Shown: positions 18,366 to 28,056, counted from the first letter of the stretch. The stretch: DNA of 64,000 nt from an uncultured Caulobacterales bacterium (GCA_903884425.1 CAISEP010000016.1:372001-436000); one strand, 5' to 3'. Notes: generated from the letters alone by a model not told the origin. Translations and numbers: made by a program.

Positions 18366-18395
18366 GATATGTGCCCGCCCCAGGTTGCGTTCAAT
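18366..18395 (-). promoter_or_regulatory. Sigma-32-like heat-shock promoter of hsp20
   Basis: Minus-strand ATTGAA (18395-18390) resembles the heat-shock -35 CTTGAA, and CATATC (18371-18366), 18 nt later, resembles the -10 CYTATNT. A transcript starting about 7 nt further would have a 5' UTR of about 72 nt, just covering the ROSE-like hairpins. Confidence 0.45.
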
Positions 18396-18406
18396 AGCCG
18401 ACACCC

Positions 18407-19114
18407 TCAAGGGGCGATGCGGGACCCGTCCCAGGCCAGCACACAGCCGCTGTCCTCCAGCCTCGCCCGGTCGATGACATCCACCAGGCAGCGGGCCGAA
18501 TAGGCCGGGGTGAACAGCTGGCCGGTGGCCAGGCCCCGCTGGAACGGGGCCGAAAGGGAGGTATCCACCGTGCCGGGGTGCAGGCCGAGACACAGCGCCT
18601 CCGGCCGCTCCCGCGCCAGTTCGATGGCCAGGTTTGCGAGGGTCATGTTCAGGGCGGCCTTGGCGGCCCGGTAGCTGTGCCATCCCCCCAGCCGATTGTC
18701 GGAGATCGACCCCACCCGGGCGGACAGGGCGGCGAACACGCTGCGCCCGCTTCGGGGCAGCTTCGGCAGGAAATGCTTGGCCACCAGGGCCGGGCCGATC
18801 AGGTTGATCCGCAGGCTCTCCAGCATCGCGTCGGCGTCCAGGGCGCGGTAGGTGCGCTCCGGCCGCAGGGTGGCAGACTGCAGGACCCCGGTGGCCACGA
18901 TCACCAGATCCGCCGTCTCCACCCGCGCCGCCGCGGCGGCGATGCTGGCCTCGTCGGTCAGATCCAGGTGCCCAGTCACCACCCCGGCCCCTGCGGCCGC
19001 GCCCGGACGGCGGCCGAGGGCGTGAATCTGCCCGTATACCCCCCGGCGCACCAGTTCCTCGACGAGGGCCCCGCCGATGCCCCCTGTCGCCCCGATCACC
19101 ACCGCCGTCGCCAT
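18407..19114 (-). CDS. Short-chain dehydrogenase/reductase (SDR) family oxidoreductase
   Basis: 235 residues with Rossmann motif GATGGIGGALVEEL, the DLTD motif after strand 3, ATGVLQ, a serine in LSARVGSISDN and the catalytic SYRAAKAALN (Y-x3-K), then LHPGTVDTSLS. It resembles C-factor/CsgA-like SDRs of unknown substrate. Start ATG 19114, preceded by GGAAG at 7 nt; GTG 19120 is an alternative. Stands alone between hsp20 and the M28 peptidase. Confidence 0.85.
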   Translation of the reverse strand: MATAVVIGATGGIGGALVEELVRRGVYGQIHALGRRPGAAAGAGVVTGHLDLTDEASIAAAAARVETADLVIVATGVLQSATLRPERTYRALDADAMLESLRINLIGPALVAKHFLPKLPRSGRSVFAALSARVGSISDNRLGGWHSYRAAKAALNMTLANLAIELARERPEALCLGLHPGTVDTSLSAPFQRGLATGQLFTPAYSARCLVDVIDRARLEDSGCVLAWDGSRIAP

Positions 19115-19282
19115 GTGCACGCTTCCAGACTGCCGGACCGACCCGGAGATGGGGCCGATCCGCGGGATTGGAAGGTGCCCCCTTCCGGCATTTGAGGACT
19201 TCCTCTAGCCTCGGTCCTTCCCAAGACCCGAACAGGCACCCCGCAGGTCGCCCCCTGCCCCCCCTGGATGAAGGCCCACCCC

Positions 19283-20926
19283 ATGTCCCGAACCACCCGC
19301 CGCCACCCGATCGCTCGGACCCTGGCCCTCGCCCTCCTCTGCACCGCCGCGGTTGTCGGTCCGGTGGCCGCCGCTCCGGCCGAAAATCCGGATGCCGCCG
19401 TGGTGGCCCGGATCGTGGACGAGGGCCTGAACCGCAGCGAGGTCATGCGCACGGCCTCGGACCTGATGGACGGCATCGGCCCGCGCCTGACCAATTCCGA
19501 GAATGTCCGCAAGGCGCAGGCCTGGGCCATGGATCGCGTCAAGGGCTATGGCCTGTCCAATGTCCATCTGGAGCCCTTCTATTTCGGCCTGGGCTGGAAC
19601 CTGGACAGCGTCTCGGCCAGCCTCACGGCCCCGCGGCACTTGCCCCTGACGGCGATCCCGGTGGCCTGGTCACCCCCCACGGACGGCGTCATCACCGCCC
19701 CGGTGGTCATCGCGCCCATGACCCGGGAGGAGCACTTCGCCGCCTGGAAGGGCAAGCTGAAGGGCAAGATCGTCCTCGTCTCCAAGCCGGGAGAGACGTC
19801 CGAGAGCAAGGAGGGCACGTTCCAGCGCCTGAGCGACAAGGAGATCGGCGAGCTGGACCATTATGACGCCCCGAGCTTCGATCCCCTCACCAAGCCCCGC
19901 TGGCTGAAGGCCATGGCCTTCGAGGAAAAGCTGTCGGACTTCCTGAAGGCGGAGGGCGCCGTCGCCGTGGTGACCCGCGCCTATCGGGACGGCAAGCTGG
20001 TCTCGGGGGAAGGCTATCACTACGCCCCGGGCCACACCCTGCGCCTGCCGACCCTGCAGATGGCTCAGGAGGATTATCGCCGTCTGGTCCGCCTCGCGGC
20101 CGGTGGCAAGGCACCGGAGCTCAGCCTGTCGATCAATGCCCGGTACGATGACAAGACCCTCGAGTCCAACAACCTCGTCTTCGAGATCCCGGGAACGGAC
20201 CCCAGGGCCGGGTTTGTCATGGCCGGGGCGCATTTCGACAGCTGGATCGCCGGAGACGGGGCCAGCGACAATGGCGCGGGTTCCGTGGCGGTGATCGAGG
20301 CCGCCCGCCTGATCCAGAAGCTGGGCCTCAAGCCGAAGCGGACCATCCGCTTCGTGCTGTGGACCGGCGAGGAGCAGGGGGAACTCGGCAGTCTCGCCTA
20401 TGTGGACCAGCACTTCGCCGCGCGACCTGTGGACGCCGCGCTGGGGGGCATGGACAAGGAGGAGGCCTGGAACCGGGCCTTCCCGATCAAGGTGAAGCCC
20501 GAATATGCCGCCATGAAGGCCTATTTCAACATCGACAACGGCTCCGGCCGCCTGCGCGGCCTCTATGACGAGGGCAATGTGGGGGTGTCGTCCCTGCTGT
20601 CGGAGTGGCTGGCCCCGTTCAAGCCCATGGGGGCCGGTGCGGTGGTGAGCTCCCGCACCCACGGGACCGACCACGAGAAGTTCCAGGCGGTGGGCCTGCC
20701 TGGCTACCAGTTCGTCCAGGACCCGCTCGACTATGAGAGCCGGGTGCACCACTCCACCCTCGACACGGTGGACCACATGCGCGGCGAGGACATGCGGCAG
20801 ATGTCGGTGGTCCTGGCCGGTGTGCTCTGGCAGGCCGCCAACGGGGACCGGGAGCTGCCCCGCCAGCCCCTGCCGACCCAGCCCACGGCCACGGACCCGT
20901 TCAAGGTCGCCGATCCGGACCAGTGA
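19283..20926 (+). CDS. Secreted M28 family zinc metallopeptidase
   Basis: 547 residues. N-terminal signal peptide (RRHPIARTLALALLCTAAVV, cleavage near AAAPA) directs export. The peptidase domain shows the M28 dinuclear zinc ligands: H in AGAHFDSW, D in SDNGAGS, EE in GEEQGELGS, D in NIDNGSG and H in RVHHSTLDT. A PA-like insert lies about residues 120-260. Likely aminopeptidase or carboxypeptidase acting in the periplasm. ATG 19283 has GAAGG 8 nt upstream; ATG 19268 is in frame but less well placed. Confidence 0.9.
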   Translation: MSRTTRRHPIARTLALALLCTAAVVGPVAAAPAENPDAAVVARIVDEGLNRSEVMRTASDLMDGIGPRLTNSENVRKAQAWAMDRVKGYGLSNVHLEPFYFGLGWNLDSVSASLTAPRHLPLTAIPVAWSPPTDGVITAPVVIAPMTREEHFAAWKGKLKGKIVLVSKPGETSESKEGTFQRLSDKEIGELDHYDAPSFDPLTKPRWLKAMAFEEKLSDFLKAEGAVAVVTRAYRDGKLVSGEGYHYAPGHTLRLPTLQMAQEDYRRLVRLAAGGKAPELSLSINARYDDKTLESNNLVFEIPGTDPRAGFVMAGAHFDSWIAGDGASDNGAGSVAVIEAARLIQKLGLKPKRTIRFVLWTGEEQGELGSLAYVDQHFAARPVDAALGGMDKEEAWNRAFPIKVKPEYAAMKAYFNIDNGSGRLRGLYDEGNVGVSSLLSEWLAPFKPMGAGAVVSSRTHGTDHEKFQAVGLPGYQFVQDPLDYESRVHHSTLDTVDHMRGEDMRQMSVVLAGVLWQAANGDRELPRQPLPTQPTATDPFKVADPDQ

Positions 20927-20931
20927 CCCAC

Positions 20932-20961
20932 AAAAAAGCCTCCGCAGTGTCCTGCGGAGGC
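20932..20961 (-). terminator. Terminator of tRNA-Ala (possibly bidirectional)
   Basis: GCCTCCGCAG (20938-20947) pairs perfectly with CTGCGGAGGC (20952-20961), loop TGTC. The six A residues at 20932-20937 read as a U tract on the minus strand, 5 nt after the tRNA 3' end. It also lies 11 nt after the peptidase stop and may end that transcript too. Confidence 0.8.
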
Positions 20962-20966
20962 TGATT

Positions 20967-21042
20967 TGGTGGAGCTAAGCGGAGTCGAACCGCTGACCTC
21001 TTGAATGCCATTCAAGCGCTCTACCAGCTGAGCTATAGCCCC
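20967..21042 (-). tRNA. tRNA-Ala (GGC)
   Basis: 76 nt on the minus strand beginning GGGGCTATAGCTCAGCTGG and ending with an encoded CCA. D arm, anticodon stem CTTGA/TCAAG with loop ATGGCAT (anticodon GGC), and TTCGACT T-loop are all present. Decodes GCC/GCU alanine codons, heavily used in this GC-rich genome. Confidence 0.97.
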
Positions 21043-21183
21043 GTGCCGATCGGCTGAACGCCGGTCGACAAATTCGGGATGCGATCGGGACTTCGAGAAG
21101 CCCTGCCGCAAGGCGGCGGAACCTATGTCAGCCGCCGGACGAGATCAAGCCCGTTGGTGACGGTTTTTTGCCCGACCGTGAAA

Positions 21184-21648
21184 TCAGACCGGATCCTCGT
21201 CGTCGTCGGTGAGGACATCGATCTCGTCGTCCGGGAAATCCTCGTCATCGTCCTCGAGGAAGGGCACGTCCTCCACGTCGTCCTCGAGGGCGGTCTCCTC
21301 CTCGAAATCGACGCCGAGGTCGGGCTCGGCCGTGGGTTCCACGACCTCGTCGCCATCGTCCACTTCCAGGGGCTCGGCCTCGACGGCCTGATCGATCTCG
21401 GGGGTGTCGTCCACTTCGTCCTCGAAGCCTTCCACCTCCGCGTCCACCTTCGGCTTTTCCGCCGCCTCGTCGTCAGCCTCGTAGTCGGGAACGACGGCGC
21501 GGGCGCGAACCCGACGGGTCTTCACGGCCTCTTCCGGATCGAAGGCCGTCTGACACTTCGGACACACCGCCGGGCGGCGACCGAGGTCGTAGAACTTGGC
21601 CCCGCAACTGGGGCAAATCTGTTTGGCGCCGAGCTCTGGACTAGCCAA
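21184..21648 (-). CDS. FYDLN-motif zinc-ribbon protein (TIGR02300 family)
   Basis: 154 residues. N-terminal two-CxxC zinc ribbon around [15 protein letters not shown], the signature of this alphaproteobacterial family; the remaining about 100 residues are strongly acidic (runs such as [21 protein letters not shown]). Function unknown. Start is taken as TTG 21648 ([16 protein letters not shown]) because homologues begin there and AGGAAAGG lies 6 nt upstream. Divergent from aroA. Confidence 0.82.
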   Translation of the reverse strand: MASPELGAKQICPSCGAKFYDLGRRPAVCPKCQTAFDPEEAVKTRRVRARAVVPDYEADDEAAEKPKVDAEVEGFEDEVDDTPEIDQAVEAEPLEVDDGDEVVEPTAEPDLGVDFEEETALEDDVEDVPFLEDDDEDFPDDEIDVLTDDDEDPV

Positions 21649-21796
21649 GGCGGACCTTTCCTGCGTGCGGTTCTGGCGGTCGCTCCCGCGCACGAGGGCA
21701 AAGGAGCGGCGGCTCACTTGCCATGCGCGCGCGGCGCTGTCAAAAGCAAAGACCCTTTTGGGTCCCCGATCCTGCAATCCATCTCCGAGGCGACGC

Positions 21797-23101
21797 TTGA
21801 GCACAGGTCGACTAACCGCCCGCGCGTCCGGTTCCCTGAACGGCCGCGTCCGTGCGCCCGGTGACAAGTCCATCTCCCACCGGTCCCTGATCCTCGGCGG
21901 AGTCGCCCGAGGCACGACGACCATCTCCGGGCTGCTGGAGGGGGCCGACGTGCTCGCCACGGCCGCCGCCATGCGCGCCCTGGGGGCCACGGTCCAGCGC
22001 GGGGACGACGGGGTCTGGACCGTGACAGGTGTGCCCCACCTGACCTCCGCGGCCATCGACTGCGGCAATTCCGGCACCGGGGCCCGGCTGCTGATGGGGA
22101 TCGTCGCCGGACACGATATCCGCGTCACCATCGACGGGGATGCCTCCCTGCGCACCCGTCCCATGGCCCGGGTCACCGGGCCCCTGGGCGAGATGGGCGC
22201 GCGGTTCGAGGGCGACCGGCTGCCCATGACCGTCCAGGGCGGGTCCCTGCGCGCCATCGGCTACCGGCTGCCGGTGGCCTCGGCCCAGGTGAAGTCCGCC
22301 ATCCTGCTGGCCGGTCTCCGCGCCGCGGGCCTGACCGAGGTGATCGAGCCCGAGCCGACCCGGGACCATACGGAGCGGATGCTGCGGGCCTTCGGGGTGG
22401 AGGTGGCCGTCACCGACGCCGCCGACGGTCGCCATGTGCGTCTGATGGGCGGCCAGGACCTCACCGGCACGACCATCACCGTCCCCGGCGACCCGTCCTC
22501 AGCCGCCTTTCCCCTGGTCGCCGCCCTGATCACGCCGGGCTCGGAGGTCACGGTGGAGGGCGTCCTGCTGAACCCCCTGCGAACGGGCCTGTTCGAGACC
22601 CTGGTCGAGATGGGCGCGGACCTGAAGGTGATCAACGCCCGGGAAATCAGCGGCGAGCCGGTGGGCGACCTGGTGGCCCGGCACTCCCGGCTGCGGGGGG
22701 TGAGCGTCCCGGCGGATCGCGCGCCGTCCATGATCGACGAGTACCCGATCCTGGCCATGGCCGCCGCCTTTGCCGAGGGGGACACCCACATGGACGGCCT
22801 GGCGGAGCTGCGGGTGAAGGAAAGCGACCGGATCGCCCTCACCGCCCGCGGCCTCGAGGCCTGCGGCGTGACGGTGGACGAGCGGCCGGACGGCATGACG
22901 GTCCACGGCCTGGGTCGCGCCCCAGCCGGCGGGGGCCTGGTCCACACCCACGGGGACCACCGGATCGCCATGGCCCATCTGGTGCTGGGCCTGGCCAGCA
23001 CCGCCCCGGTGACCGTGGACGAGCCCGATATGATCGCCACGAGCTTTCCGGGCTTCGTGTCCCTGATGGCCAGCCTGGGCGCGGCCGTCACCGACGCATG
23101 A
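21797..23101 (+). CDS. aroA: 3-phosphoshikimate 1-carboxyvinyltransferase (EPSP synthase), class II-like
   Basis: 434 residues. Joins phosphoenolpyruvate to shikimate-3-phosphate in aromatic amino-acid synthesis. Seen: [48 protein letters not shown], and [39 protein letters not shown] and RDHTE match the class II (CP4-type) set, but the fourth motif is NPLR rather than NPTR, and the residue equivalent to CP4 Ala100 is glycine. Start TTG 21797 has GAGG 6 nt upstream. Overlaps cmk by ATGA. Confidence 0.95.
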   Translation: MSTGRLTARASGSLNGRVRAPGDKSISHRSLILGGVARGTTTISGLLEGADVLATAAAMRALGATVQRGDDGVWTVTGVPHLTSAAIDCGNSGTGARLLMGIVAGHDIRVTIDGDASLRTRPMARVTGPLGEMGARFEGDRLPMTVQGGSLRAIGYRLPVASAQVKSAILLAGLRAAGLTEVIEPEPTRDHTERMLRAFGVEVAVTDAADGRHVRLMGGQDLTGTTITVPGDPSSAAFPLVAALITPGSEVTVEGVLLNPLRTGLFETLVEMGADLKVINAREISGEPVGDLVARHSRLRGVSVPADRAPSMIDEYPILAMAAAFAEGDTHMDGLAELRVKESDRIALTARGLEACGVTVDERPDGMTVHGLGRAPAGGGLVHTHGDHRIAMAHLVLGLASTAPVTVDEPDMIATSFPGFVSLMASLGAAVTDA

Positions 23102-23748
23102 CCCCCTTGCGCCGCCCCCTCGTCATCGCCGTGGACGGACCGGCCGCCTCGGGCAAGGGCACGGTGGCGGAGGGCCTCGCCCGGCACTACGGCCTGCCCT
23201 ATCTCGACACCGGCACCCTCTACCGGGCCGTGGCCCTCGGCGTCCTGTCGGCGGGCCGGGACCCCCGGGATGCGGAACCGGCACGGCAGGTGGCGCGCCT
23301 TCTGGACCCGGGACTGATCGATCTCGTGGCCATCCGGTCGCCCGACGTGGGGGCAGCGGCCAGCATCGTGGCGGCACATCCCGCAGTGCGGACGGCGCTG
23401 CATGACCTGCAGACCCGCTTTGCCGCGCAGCCCGAGGGCGCGGTCCTCGACGGTCGCGACATCGGCACGGTGATCGCCCCGGATGCGGTGGCCAAGCTGT
23501 TCGTCACCGCCGCGCCGGAAGTCCGGGCGGAGCGGCGGCTGAAGCAGCACATCGCCGCCGGCCGGCCGGTGACCCGCGAGGCGGTGCTGGCCGACATTCT
23601 CGAGCGGGACGCCCGGGATTCCGGGCGGGACATGGCCCCGCTGACCCCCGCCGCAGACTCCGTCTTGCTAGATACGACCCATTTGACTATAGAAGCGGCT
23701 GCCGATGCGGCCCGCCGCATCGTCGAGGCGGCGCGCGACCGGGCCTGA
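23098..23748 (+). CDS. cmk: Cytidylate kinase
   Basis: 216 residues. Phosphorylates CMP/dCMP with ATP. P-loop [18 protein letters not shown] at the N-terminus, [13 protein letters not shown], then [14 protein letters not shown] and [13 protein letters not shown], all Cmk signatures. Its ATG overlaps the aroA stop (ATGA), so translation is coupled; rpsA follows 187 nt later, the usual aroA-cmk-rpsA order. Confidence 0.96.
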   Translation: MTPLRRPLVIAVDGPAASGKGTVAEGLARHYGLPYLDTGTLYRAVALGVLSAGRDPRDAEPARQVARLLDPGLIDLVAIRSPDVGAAASIVAAHPAVRTALHDLQTRFAAQPEGAVLDGRDIGTVIAPDAVAKLFVTAAPEVRAERRLKQHIAAGRPVTREAVLADILERDARDSGRDMAPLTPAADSVLLDTTHLTIEAAADAARRIVEAARDRA

Positions 23749-23935
23749 CAAGGGCTCCGTCAAATCCAAACGCGTCAGAAACTCGGACGGCTGCGGGCGA
23801 TTTTCGATCTGATGCGATGGACGGGCGCTGGCCTTCGGGTCTGCGTGAGCCCTCGCGTTTTCGGCTTCAACCCTCAACCCGGTCGAGCATTCCGCTAGAA
23901 GCGCGGGGTCGGACCGTCACCTGTCTGGAGACCCA

Positions 23936-25642
23936 ATGGCTGACGACGCCAGCATGAATCCCTCCCGCGACGATTTCGCGGCCCTTCTCGACGAGTCCTT
24001 CGGCGGTCGCGACATCATGGAAGGCACGGTTGTGCACGGCCATGTGGTCGCGGTGGAAAAGGACTTCGTCGTGGTCGACGTCGGTCTGAAGACCGAAGGC
24101 CGCGTGCCGATGAAGGAATTCGCCAACATGGAGGGCAAGCCCCTCCCGAAGGTCGGCGACACCGTGGAAGTCTTCCTGGAGCGCGTCGAGAACGCCGCCG
24201 GGGAAGCGGTGATCAGCCGTGAAAAGGCCAAGCGCGAAGAGGCCTGGACCCGCCTCGAGGGCGTCTATGCCCGCGCCGAGCCGGTCATGGGTGCCATTGT
24301 CGGCCGCGTGAAGGGTGGCTTCACCGTCGATCTGGGCGGGGCCTCGGCCTTCCTCCCCGGCTCGCAGGTGGACATCCGTCCCGTGCGCGACGTCGGCCCG
24401 CTGATGGGCAAGGAACAGCCCTTCGCCATCCTGAAGATGGACCGTCCCCGGGGCAATATCGTGGTCTCCCGCCGGGCGATCCTCGAGGAAGCCCGCGCCG
24501 AGCAGCGCACCGAACTGGTCAGCCAGCTGGCCGAGGGCGAGATCCGCGAAGGCGTGGTCAAGAACATCACCGACTACGGTGCGTTCGTGGACCTGGGCGG
24601 TATCGACGGCCTGCTGCATGTCACCGACATGAGCTGGAAGCGCGTCTCCCATCCCAGCCAGGTGCTGGCGGTCGGCGACACGGTGAAGGTGCAGATCATC
24701 AAGATCAACCCGGACACCCAGCGCATCTCGCTCGGCATGAAGCAGCTGCAGTCCGACCCGTGGGACGGCGTGGAGGCCAAGTATCCGGCCGGCGCGAAGT
24801 TCACCGGTCGCATCACCAACATCACCGACTACGGCGCCTTCGTGGAGCTGGAAGCCGGGGTCGAGGGCCTGGTGCACGTGTCGGAAATGTCCTGGACCAA
24901 GAAGAACGTCCATCCCGGCAAGATCGTCTCCACCTCGCAGGAAGTGGATGTCATCGTGCTGGACGTGGATCCGTCCAAGCGCCGGGTGTCGCTGGGCCTC
25001 AAGCAGGCCCTGCCCAACCCGTGGGACGACTTCCTGTCCAAGCACCCGATCGGCTCGACCGTCGAGGGCGAGGTCAAGAACACCACCGAATTCGGTCTGT
25101 TCATCGGCCTCGACAACGACATCGACGGCATGGTCCACCTCTCCGACATCGACTGGAGCGTGTCCGGCGAAGAAGCCGTGCAGCGCTACCACCGCGGCGA
25201 GATGGTCAAGGCCAAGGTGCTGGACGTGGACGTCGAGAAGGAGCGCATCTCGCTTGGCATCAAGCAGCTGGCCGGCGATCCGATGGCTGGTGATTCCTAC
25301 CGGAAGAACCAGACGGTCACCGTCACCGTGACGGAAGTCACCACCGGCGGCCTGGAAGTGAAGTTCGGTGAGGACTCCGCCCCGATGACCGCCTTCATCC
25401 GCAAGTCCGACCTGTCCCGCGACCGGTCGGAACAGCGGCCGGAGCGCTTCGCCGTCGGCGATCGTCTCGACGCCCAGATCACCAACATCGACAAGGCCGC
25501 CCGTCGGGTGTCCCTGTCCGTGAAGGCCCTGGAAATGGCCGAGGACAAGGCTGCCATCGAGCAGTTCGGTTCGTCGGACTCCGGCGCGTCGCTGGGCGAC
25601 ATCCTGGGTGCCGCGCTCCGCGAAAAGGCGTCCAAGGAATAG
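23936..25642 (+). CDS. rpsA: 30S ribosomal protein S1
   Basis: 568 residues with six S1 (OB-fold) repeats, e.g. [57 protein letters not shown] and [18 protein letters not shown]. Binds mRNA to the 30S subunit to allow translation of structured leaders. ATG 23936 has GGAGA 6 nt upstream. The 187-nt leader between cmk and rpsA holds no gene I can recognise. A strong terminator follows. Confidence 0.97.
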   Translation: MADDASMNPSRDDFAALLDESFGGRDIMEGTVVHGHVVAVEKDFVVVDVGLKTEGRVPMKEFANMEGKPLPKVGDTVEVFLERVENAAGEAVISREKAKREEAWTRLEGVYARAEPVMGAIVGRVKGGFTVDLGGASAFLPGSQVDIRPVRDVGPLMGKEQPFAILKMDRPRGNIVVSRRAILEEARAEQRTELVSQLAEGEIREGVVKNITDYGAFVDLGGIDGLLHVTDMSWKRVSHPSQVLAVGDTVKVQIIKINPDTQRISLGMKQLQSDPWDGVEAKYPAGAKFTGRITNITDYGAFVELEAGVEGLVHVSEMSWTKKNVHPGKIVSTSQEVDVIVLDVDPSKRRVSLGLKQALPNPWDDFLSKHPIGSTVEGEVKNTTEFGLFIGLDNDIDGMVHLSDIDWSVSGEEAVQRYHRGEMVKAKVLDVDVEKERISLGIKQLAGDPMAGDSYRKNQTVTVTVTEVTTGGLEVKFGEDSAPMTAFIRKSDLSRDRSEQRPERFAVGDRLDAQITNIDKAARRVSLSVKALEMAEDKAAIEQFGSSDSGASLGDILGAALREKASKE

Positions 25643-25679
25643 ACAGCTCGCGTCACCTCGTGATGTGAGATGCGGCAAG

Positions 25680-25711
25680 GCCCGCGCAGGTTCCGCCTGC
25701 GCGGGCTTTTT
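25680..25711 (+). terminator. Rho-independent terminator after rpsA
   Basis: GCCCGCGCAGG (25680-25690) pairs perfectly with CCTGCGCGGGC (25696-25706), followed by TTTTT. Ends the aroA-cmk-rpsA transcript. Confidence 0.9.
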
Positions 25712-25845
25712 CGTGGCGAAAGCCCCCGAGACGCCGCCATAACCCCTTGAACTTCCCCGACGTTTCGGCAATGGTCGCCCGCGGTTGGGGGAATTGTGTC
25801 GGAAACCTGTCGGGTCCGGCGGATGCTGTGTTCAGGGACGGAAGC

Positions 25846-26136
25846 ATGATCAAGTCGGAATTGATCGCGAAACTTGCCTCGGAAAATCCGCACCTGACCC
25901 AGAAGGACGTGGAGCGGGTGATCTCCGTGATCCTGGATGAGATGATCGACGCCCTGGTCGGCGGCGGACGGGTCGAGCTGCGCGGGTTCGGGGCCTTCTC
26001 CGTCCGCGCCCGCCCGGCCCGGGCCGGTCGCAACCCCCGCACCGGTGCCACGGTCCAGGTTCGCGCCAAGGCGGTTCCCTTCTTCAAGAGCGGCAAGGAA
26101 CTGCGGGAAAGGCTCAATGCGAGCGGTGACGATTGA
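25846..26136 (+). CDS. ihfB: Integration host factor subunit beta
   Basis: 96 residues of the HU/IHF DNA-bending family. Seen: [21 protein letters not shown] and [26 protein letters not shown], the beta-arm with the DNA-intercalating proline region, then [17 protein letters not shown] beta rather than HU by the first motif and its place after rpsA. Start ATG 25846 follows GGGACGGAAG. It has its own leader after the rpsA terminator. Confidence 0.94.
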   Translation: MIKSELIAKLASENPHLTQKDVERVISVILDEMIDALVGGGRVELRGFGAFSVRARPARAGRNPRTGATVQVRAKAVPFFKSGKELRERLNASGDD

Positions 26137-26219
26137 TTACAGTATGTTGACCACATCTTCCCGCTAAGGGATGGTCCTCCTGTCGGCGCGCGCCGCCGCC
26201 CATAGACCAGGAGCCCCCC

Positions 26220-26633
26220 ATGTCCATTGCCAGTGAGTTTCGTGAATTCATCGCCCGCGGCAATGTGGTCGACCTCGCCGTCGGCGTGATCATCGGCGGC
26301 GCCTTCGGCAAGATCGTCACCAGTCTGGTGGACCAGATCATCATGCCGCCGGTGGGCCTTCTGACCGGGGGCGTGGACTTCTCGCAGATGAAGATCGTCC
26401 TGCGGGCCGCCGATCCGGTGAACAAGATCACCGAGACGGCCATCGGCTATGGCGCGTTTCTCAACACCCTGATCCAGTTCCTGATCATCGCCGTGGTGAT
26501 CTTCTCCCTGGTCAAGGGCATCAACAGCCTGCGGCGCAAGGACGAGGCCCCCGCGGAACCCGCCGCGCCGCCGCCGCCGACCCCCAGCGAAGCCCTGCTG
26601 GGCGAGATCCGCGACCTTCTGAAGTCCCGCTAG
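26220..26633 (+). CDS. mscL: Large-conductance mechanosensitive channel
   Basis: 137 residues. Inner-membrane pentameric channel that opens under membrane tension to relieve hypo-osmotic shock. Seen: N-terminal helix [22 protein letters not shown]1 with [21 protein letters not shown]2 [16 protein letters not shown]-like ([19 protein letters not shown]), and a C-terminal helix ([12 protein letters not shown]) after a Pro-rich linker. Normal family length. Converges on the MarR gene. Confidence 0.96.
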   Translation: MSIASEFREFIARGNVVDLAVGVIIGGAFGKIVTSLVDQIIMPPVGLLTGGVDFSQMKIVLRAADPVNKITETAIGYGAFLNTLIQFLIIAVVIFSLVKGINSLRRKDEAPAEPAAPPPPTPSEALLGEIRDLLKSR

Positions 26634-26655
26634 GCGACGGGACCGGAACGAGGGG

Positions 26656-27261
26656 TCAGACGACCTTCCTGGTCTTCTTGACCTTCTTGTCCTTCTTGGC
26701 CTTTTCCTTCTTCTTCTTCGGGGCCTTCACCGCCTTGGCGACCTTCGGGGTCGCGACCTTGGCCTTTTTCTTGGCCGCCGGGGTCGCCTCTCCCAGTTCG
26801 CCGTCGATCAGGGCCTTTTCCCCGGCCTTGGCCAGGTCCCGGAGCACACCGAGGAAGGATTCCCGCTTGTTGGCGGCCAGATAGCCGAGGATACGGCCGT
26901 CGGCGGCCCCGACCCGCGGTGCCGCCTCGTCCAGGATCGCCCGGCCGGTCTCCGTCAGCCGCACCGTATTGGCGCGACCGTCCGTGGTCGAACGTTCCCG
27001 CGCCAGATAGGCCTTCGAAATCATCCGGGCGATCATGTCCGCCAGGGTGGACCGGTCGATGCCCGTGGCCCGGACGAGATCGGTCTGGGTCAGGCCCTCA
27101 TGCTCCGCCACCGCGGCCAGGACGGCGTATTGCCGCTGGGTGACGGCCCCGGGGCCGGTTTCCGCCGCATAGACGTCCAGGGCCAGCTGCAATGCCCGGT
27201 GCAACAGATGGCTGGGAGAGCGCTCGAGGCTGGAAACAGCAATCTTCACGGACTTGGCCAT
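26656..27261 (-). CDS. MarR family transcriptional regulator with lysine-rich C-terminal tail
   Basis: 201 residues. Winged-helix MarR domain about 20-150: AVTQRQYAVLAAVAEHEGLTQTDLVRATGIDRST-type HTH (recognition part RATGIDRSTLADMIARM) and wing RERSTTDGRANTVRLT. The last 40 residues contain 19 lysines interspersed with Ala, Pro and Val, like histone H1 or HU-type tails, which is unusual for MarR. An 18-bp palindrome lies 62-79 bp upstream of the start (separate entry) and is a likely autoregulatory operator. Ligand unknown. Confidence 0.85.
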   Translation of the reverse strand: MAKSVKIAVSSLERSPSHLLHRALQLALDVYAAETGPGAVTQRQYAVLAAVAEHEGLTQTDLVRATGIDRSTLADMIARMISKAYLARERSTTDGRANTVRLTETGRAILDEAAPRVGAADGRILGYLAANKRESFLGVLRDLAKAGEKALIDGELGEATPAAKKKAKVATPKVAKAVKAPKKKKEKAKKDKKVKKTRKVV

Positions 27262-27322
27262 GCGGCACCCCCTGTCCCGGAGCGGCAAAACCCTGCCGCT
27301 GAAGCCGGATATACTCCGACCA

Positions 27323-27340
27323 CGGTGTATATAAACACCG
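27323..27340. promoter_or_regulatory. 18-bp perfect-arm palindrome, candidate MarR operator
   Basis: CGGTGT-ATATAA-ACACCG has perfect 6-bp arms around an AT-rich centre, the form typical of MarR sites. It lies between ispZ/yciB (stop at 27376) and the marR start (27261), overlapping where the marR promoter should be. Confidence 0.55.
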
Positions 27341-27375
27341 AACACGTCGTTTTGACGACAGCCGCCGCGAACGCC

Positions 27376-28020
27376 TCAGGTCGACGGTGGGTCGCCCGGA
27401 GGATGCAGACCTTCCGGTTGCGGATGACAGGTTTCCCGCAGCATCAGAGGGGCCTGGAACGCCGCGAAGATGAAGGTCAGCACCACCGACCCCGCCGTCC
27501 GGTAGGCCAGCCAGAGCTCGTGAGACTGATGCCGGACCACCTCGTTGCCGATGGCCATGGCCAGGAAGAACAGGCCGAAGCGCAGGGTCAGCTTGCGCCA
27601 TCCGATGTCGGTCAGTTGCACGGCCTGTCCCATCAGCATGCGGATCGGGCTCTTGCCCAGGACGAGGCCGCCGAGCATCAGCACGCCCAGCCCCGTATCG
27701 ATGATGGTGGTCTTCATCTCCACGATGTTGGGATCGTGGAAGACCAGGGTCGCCCCTCCGAACAGCAGCGCCGCCGACCCGTAGACCGCCGGCAGTATGG
27801 CCAGCTTGCGACGGACCAGGAGACTGGCGGCCACGGCACCACCGGACCCGACCACCAGGCCCCAGGTGCCCACCAGCACCAGGTCGCCCCCCTTCACATG
27901 GAAGCCCAGCCAGGCCACCAGCGACACGACGAACATCGTCAGCACACCGGCATAGTCCACGGCCAAGTGGAACGCATCCGGTGCCGGCGGACCGGGGGCG
28001 TGGCTCGGGTCAACGGACAT
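27376..28020 (-). CDS. Inner membrane-spanning protein, YciB/IspZ (septation protein A) family
   Basis: 214 residues, five or six hydrophobic segments. Seen: LAVDYAGVLTMFVVSLVAWL, the conserved PLAVYGSA-like (LPAVYGSAALLFGG), KTTIIDTGLGVLMLGGL, GKSPIRMLMGQAVQLTDIGWRKLTLR and FLAMAIGNEVV, all typical of YciB/IspZ. Involved in envelope/septation integrity in other bacteria. Directly downstream of ftsY (36 nt), an association common in alphaproteobacteria. Confidence 0.9.
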   Translation of the reverse strand: MSVDPSHAPGPPAPDAFHLAVDYAGVLTMFVVSLVAWLGFHVKGGDLVLVGTWGLVVGSGGAVAASLLVRRKLAILPAVYGSAALLFGGATLVFHDPNIVEMKTTIIDTGLGVLMLGGLVLGKSPIRMLMGQAVQLTDIGWRKLTLRFGLFFLAMAIGNEVVRHQSHELWLAYRTAGSVVLTFIFAAFQAPLMLRETCHPQPEGLHPPGDPPST

Positions 28021-28056
28021 GGACAGGCTCCGGAGCGTGCGGGGACAGGACGGCCG

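Noticed and set aside
21136-21168. CCGT-N5-ACGG followed by T6 near 21160 as a plus-strand terminator.
   Set aside because: Only a 4-bp stem and no plus-strand transcript upstream; the T run is opposite the 3' end of a minus-strand gene.
21751-21764. Small hairpin GACCC-TTTT-GGGTC in the aroA leader.
   Set aside because: Five-base stem without a T tract or link to the ribosome site; too weak to call.
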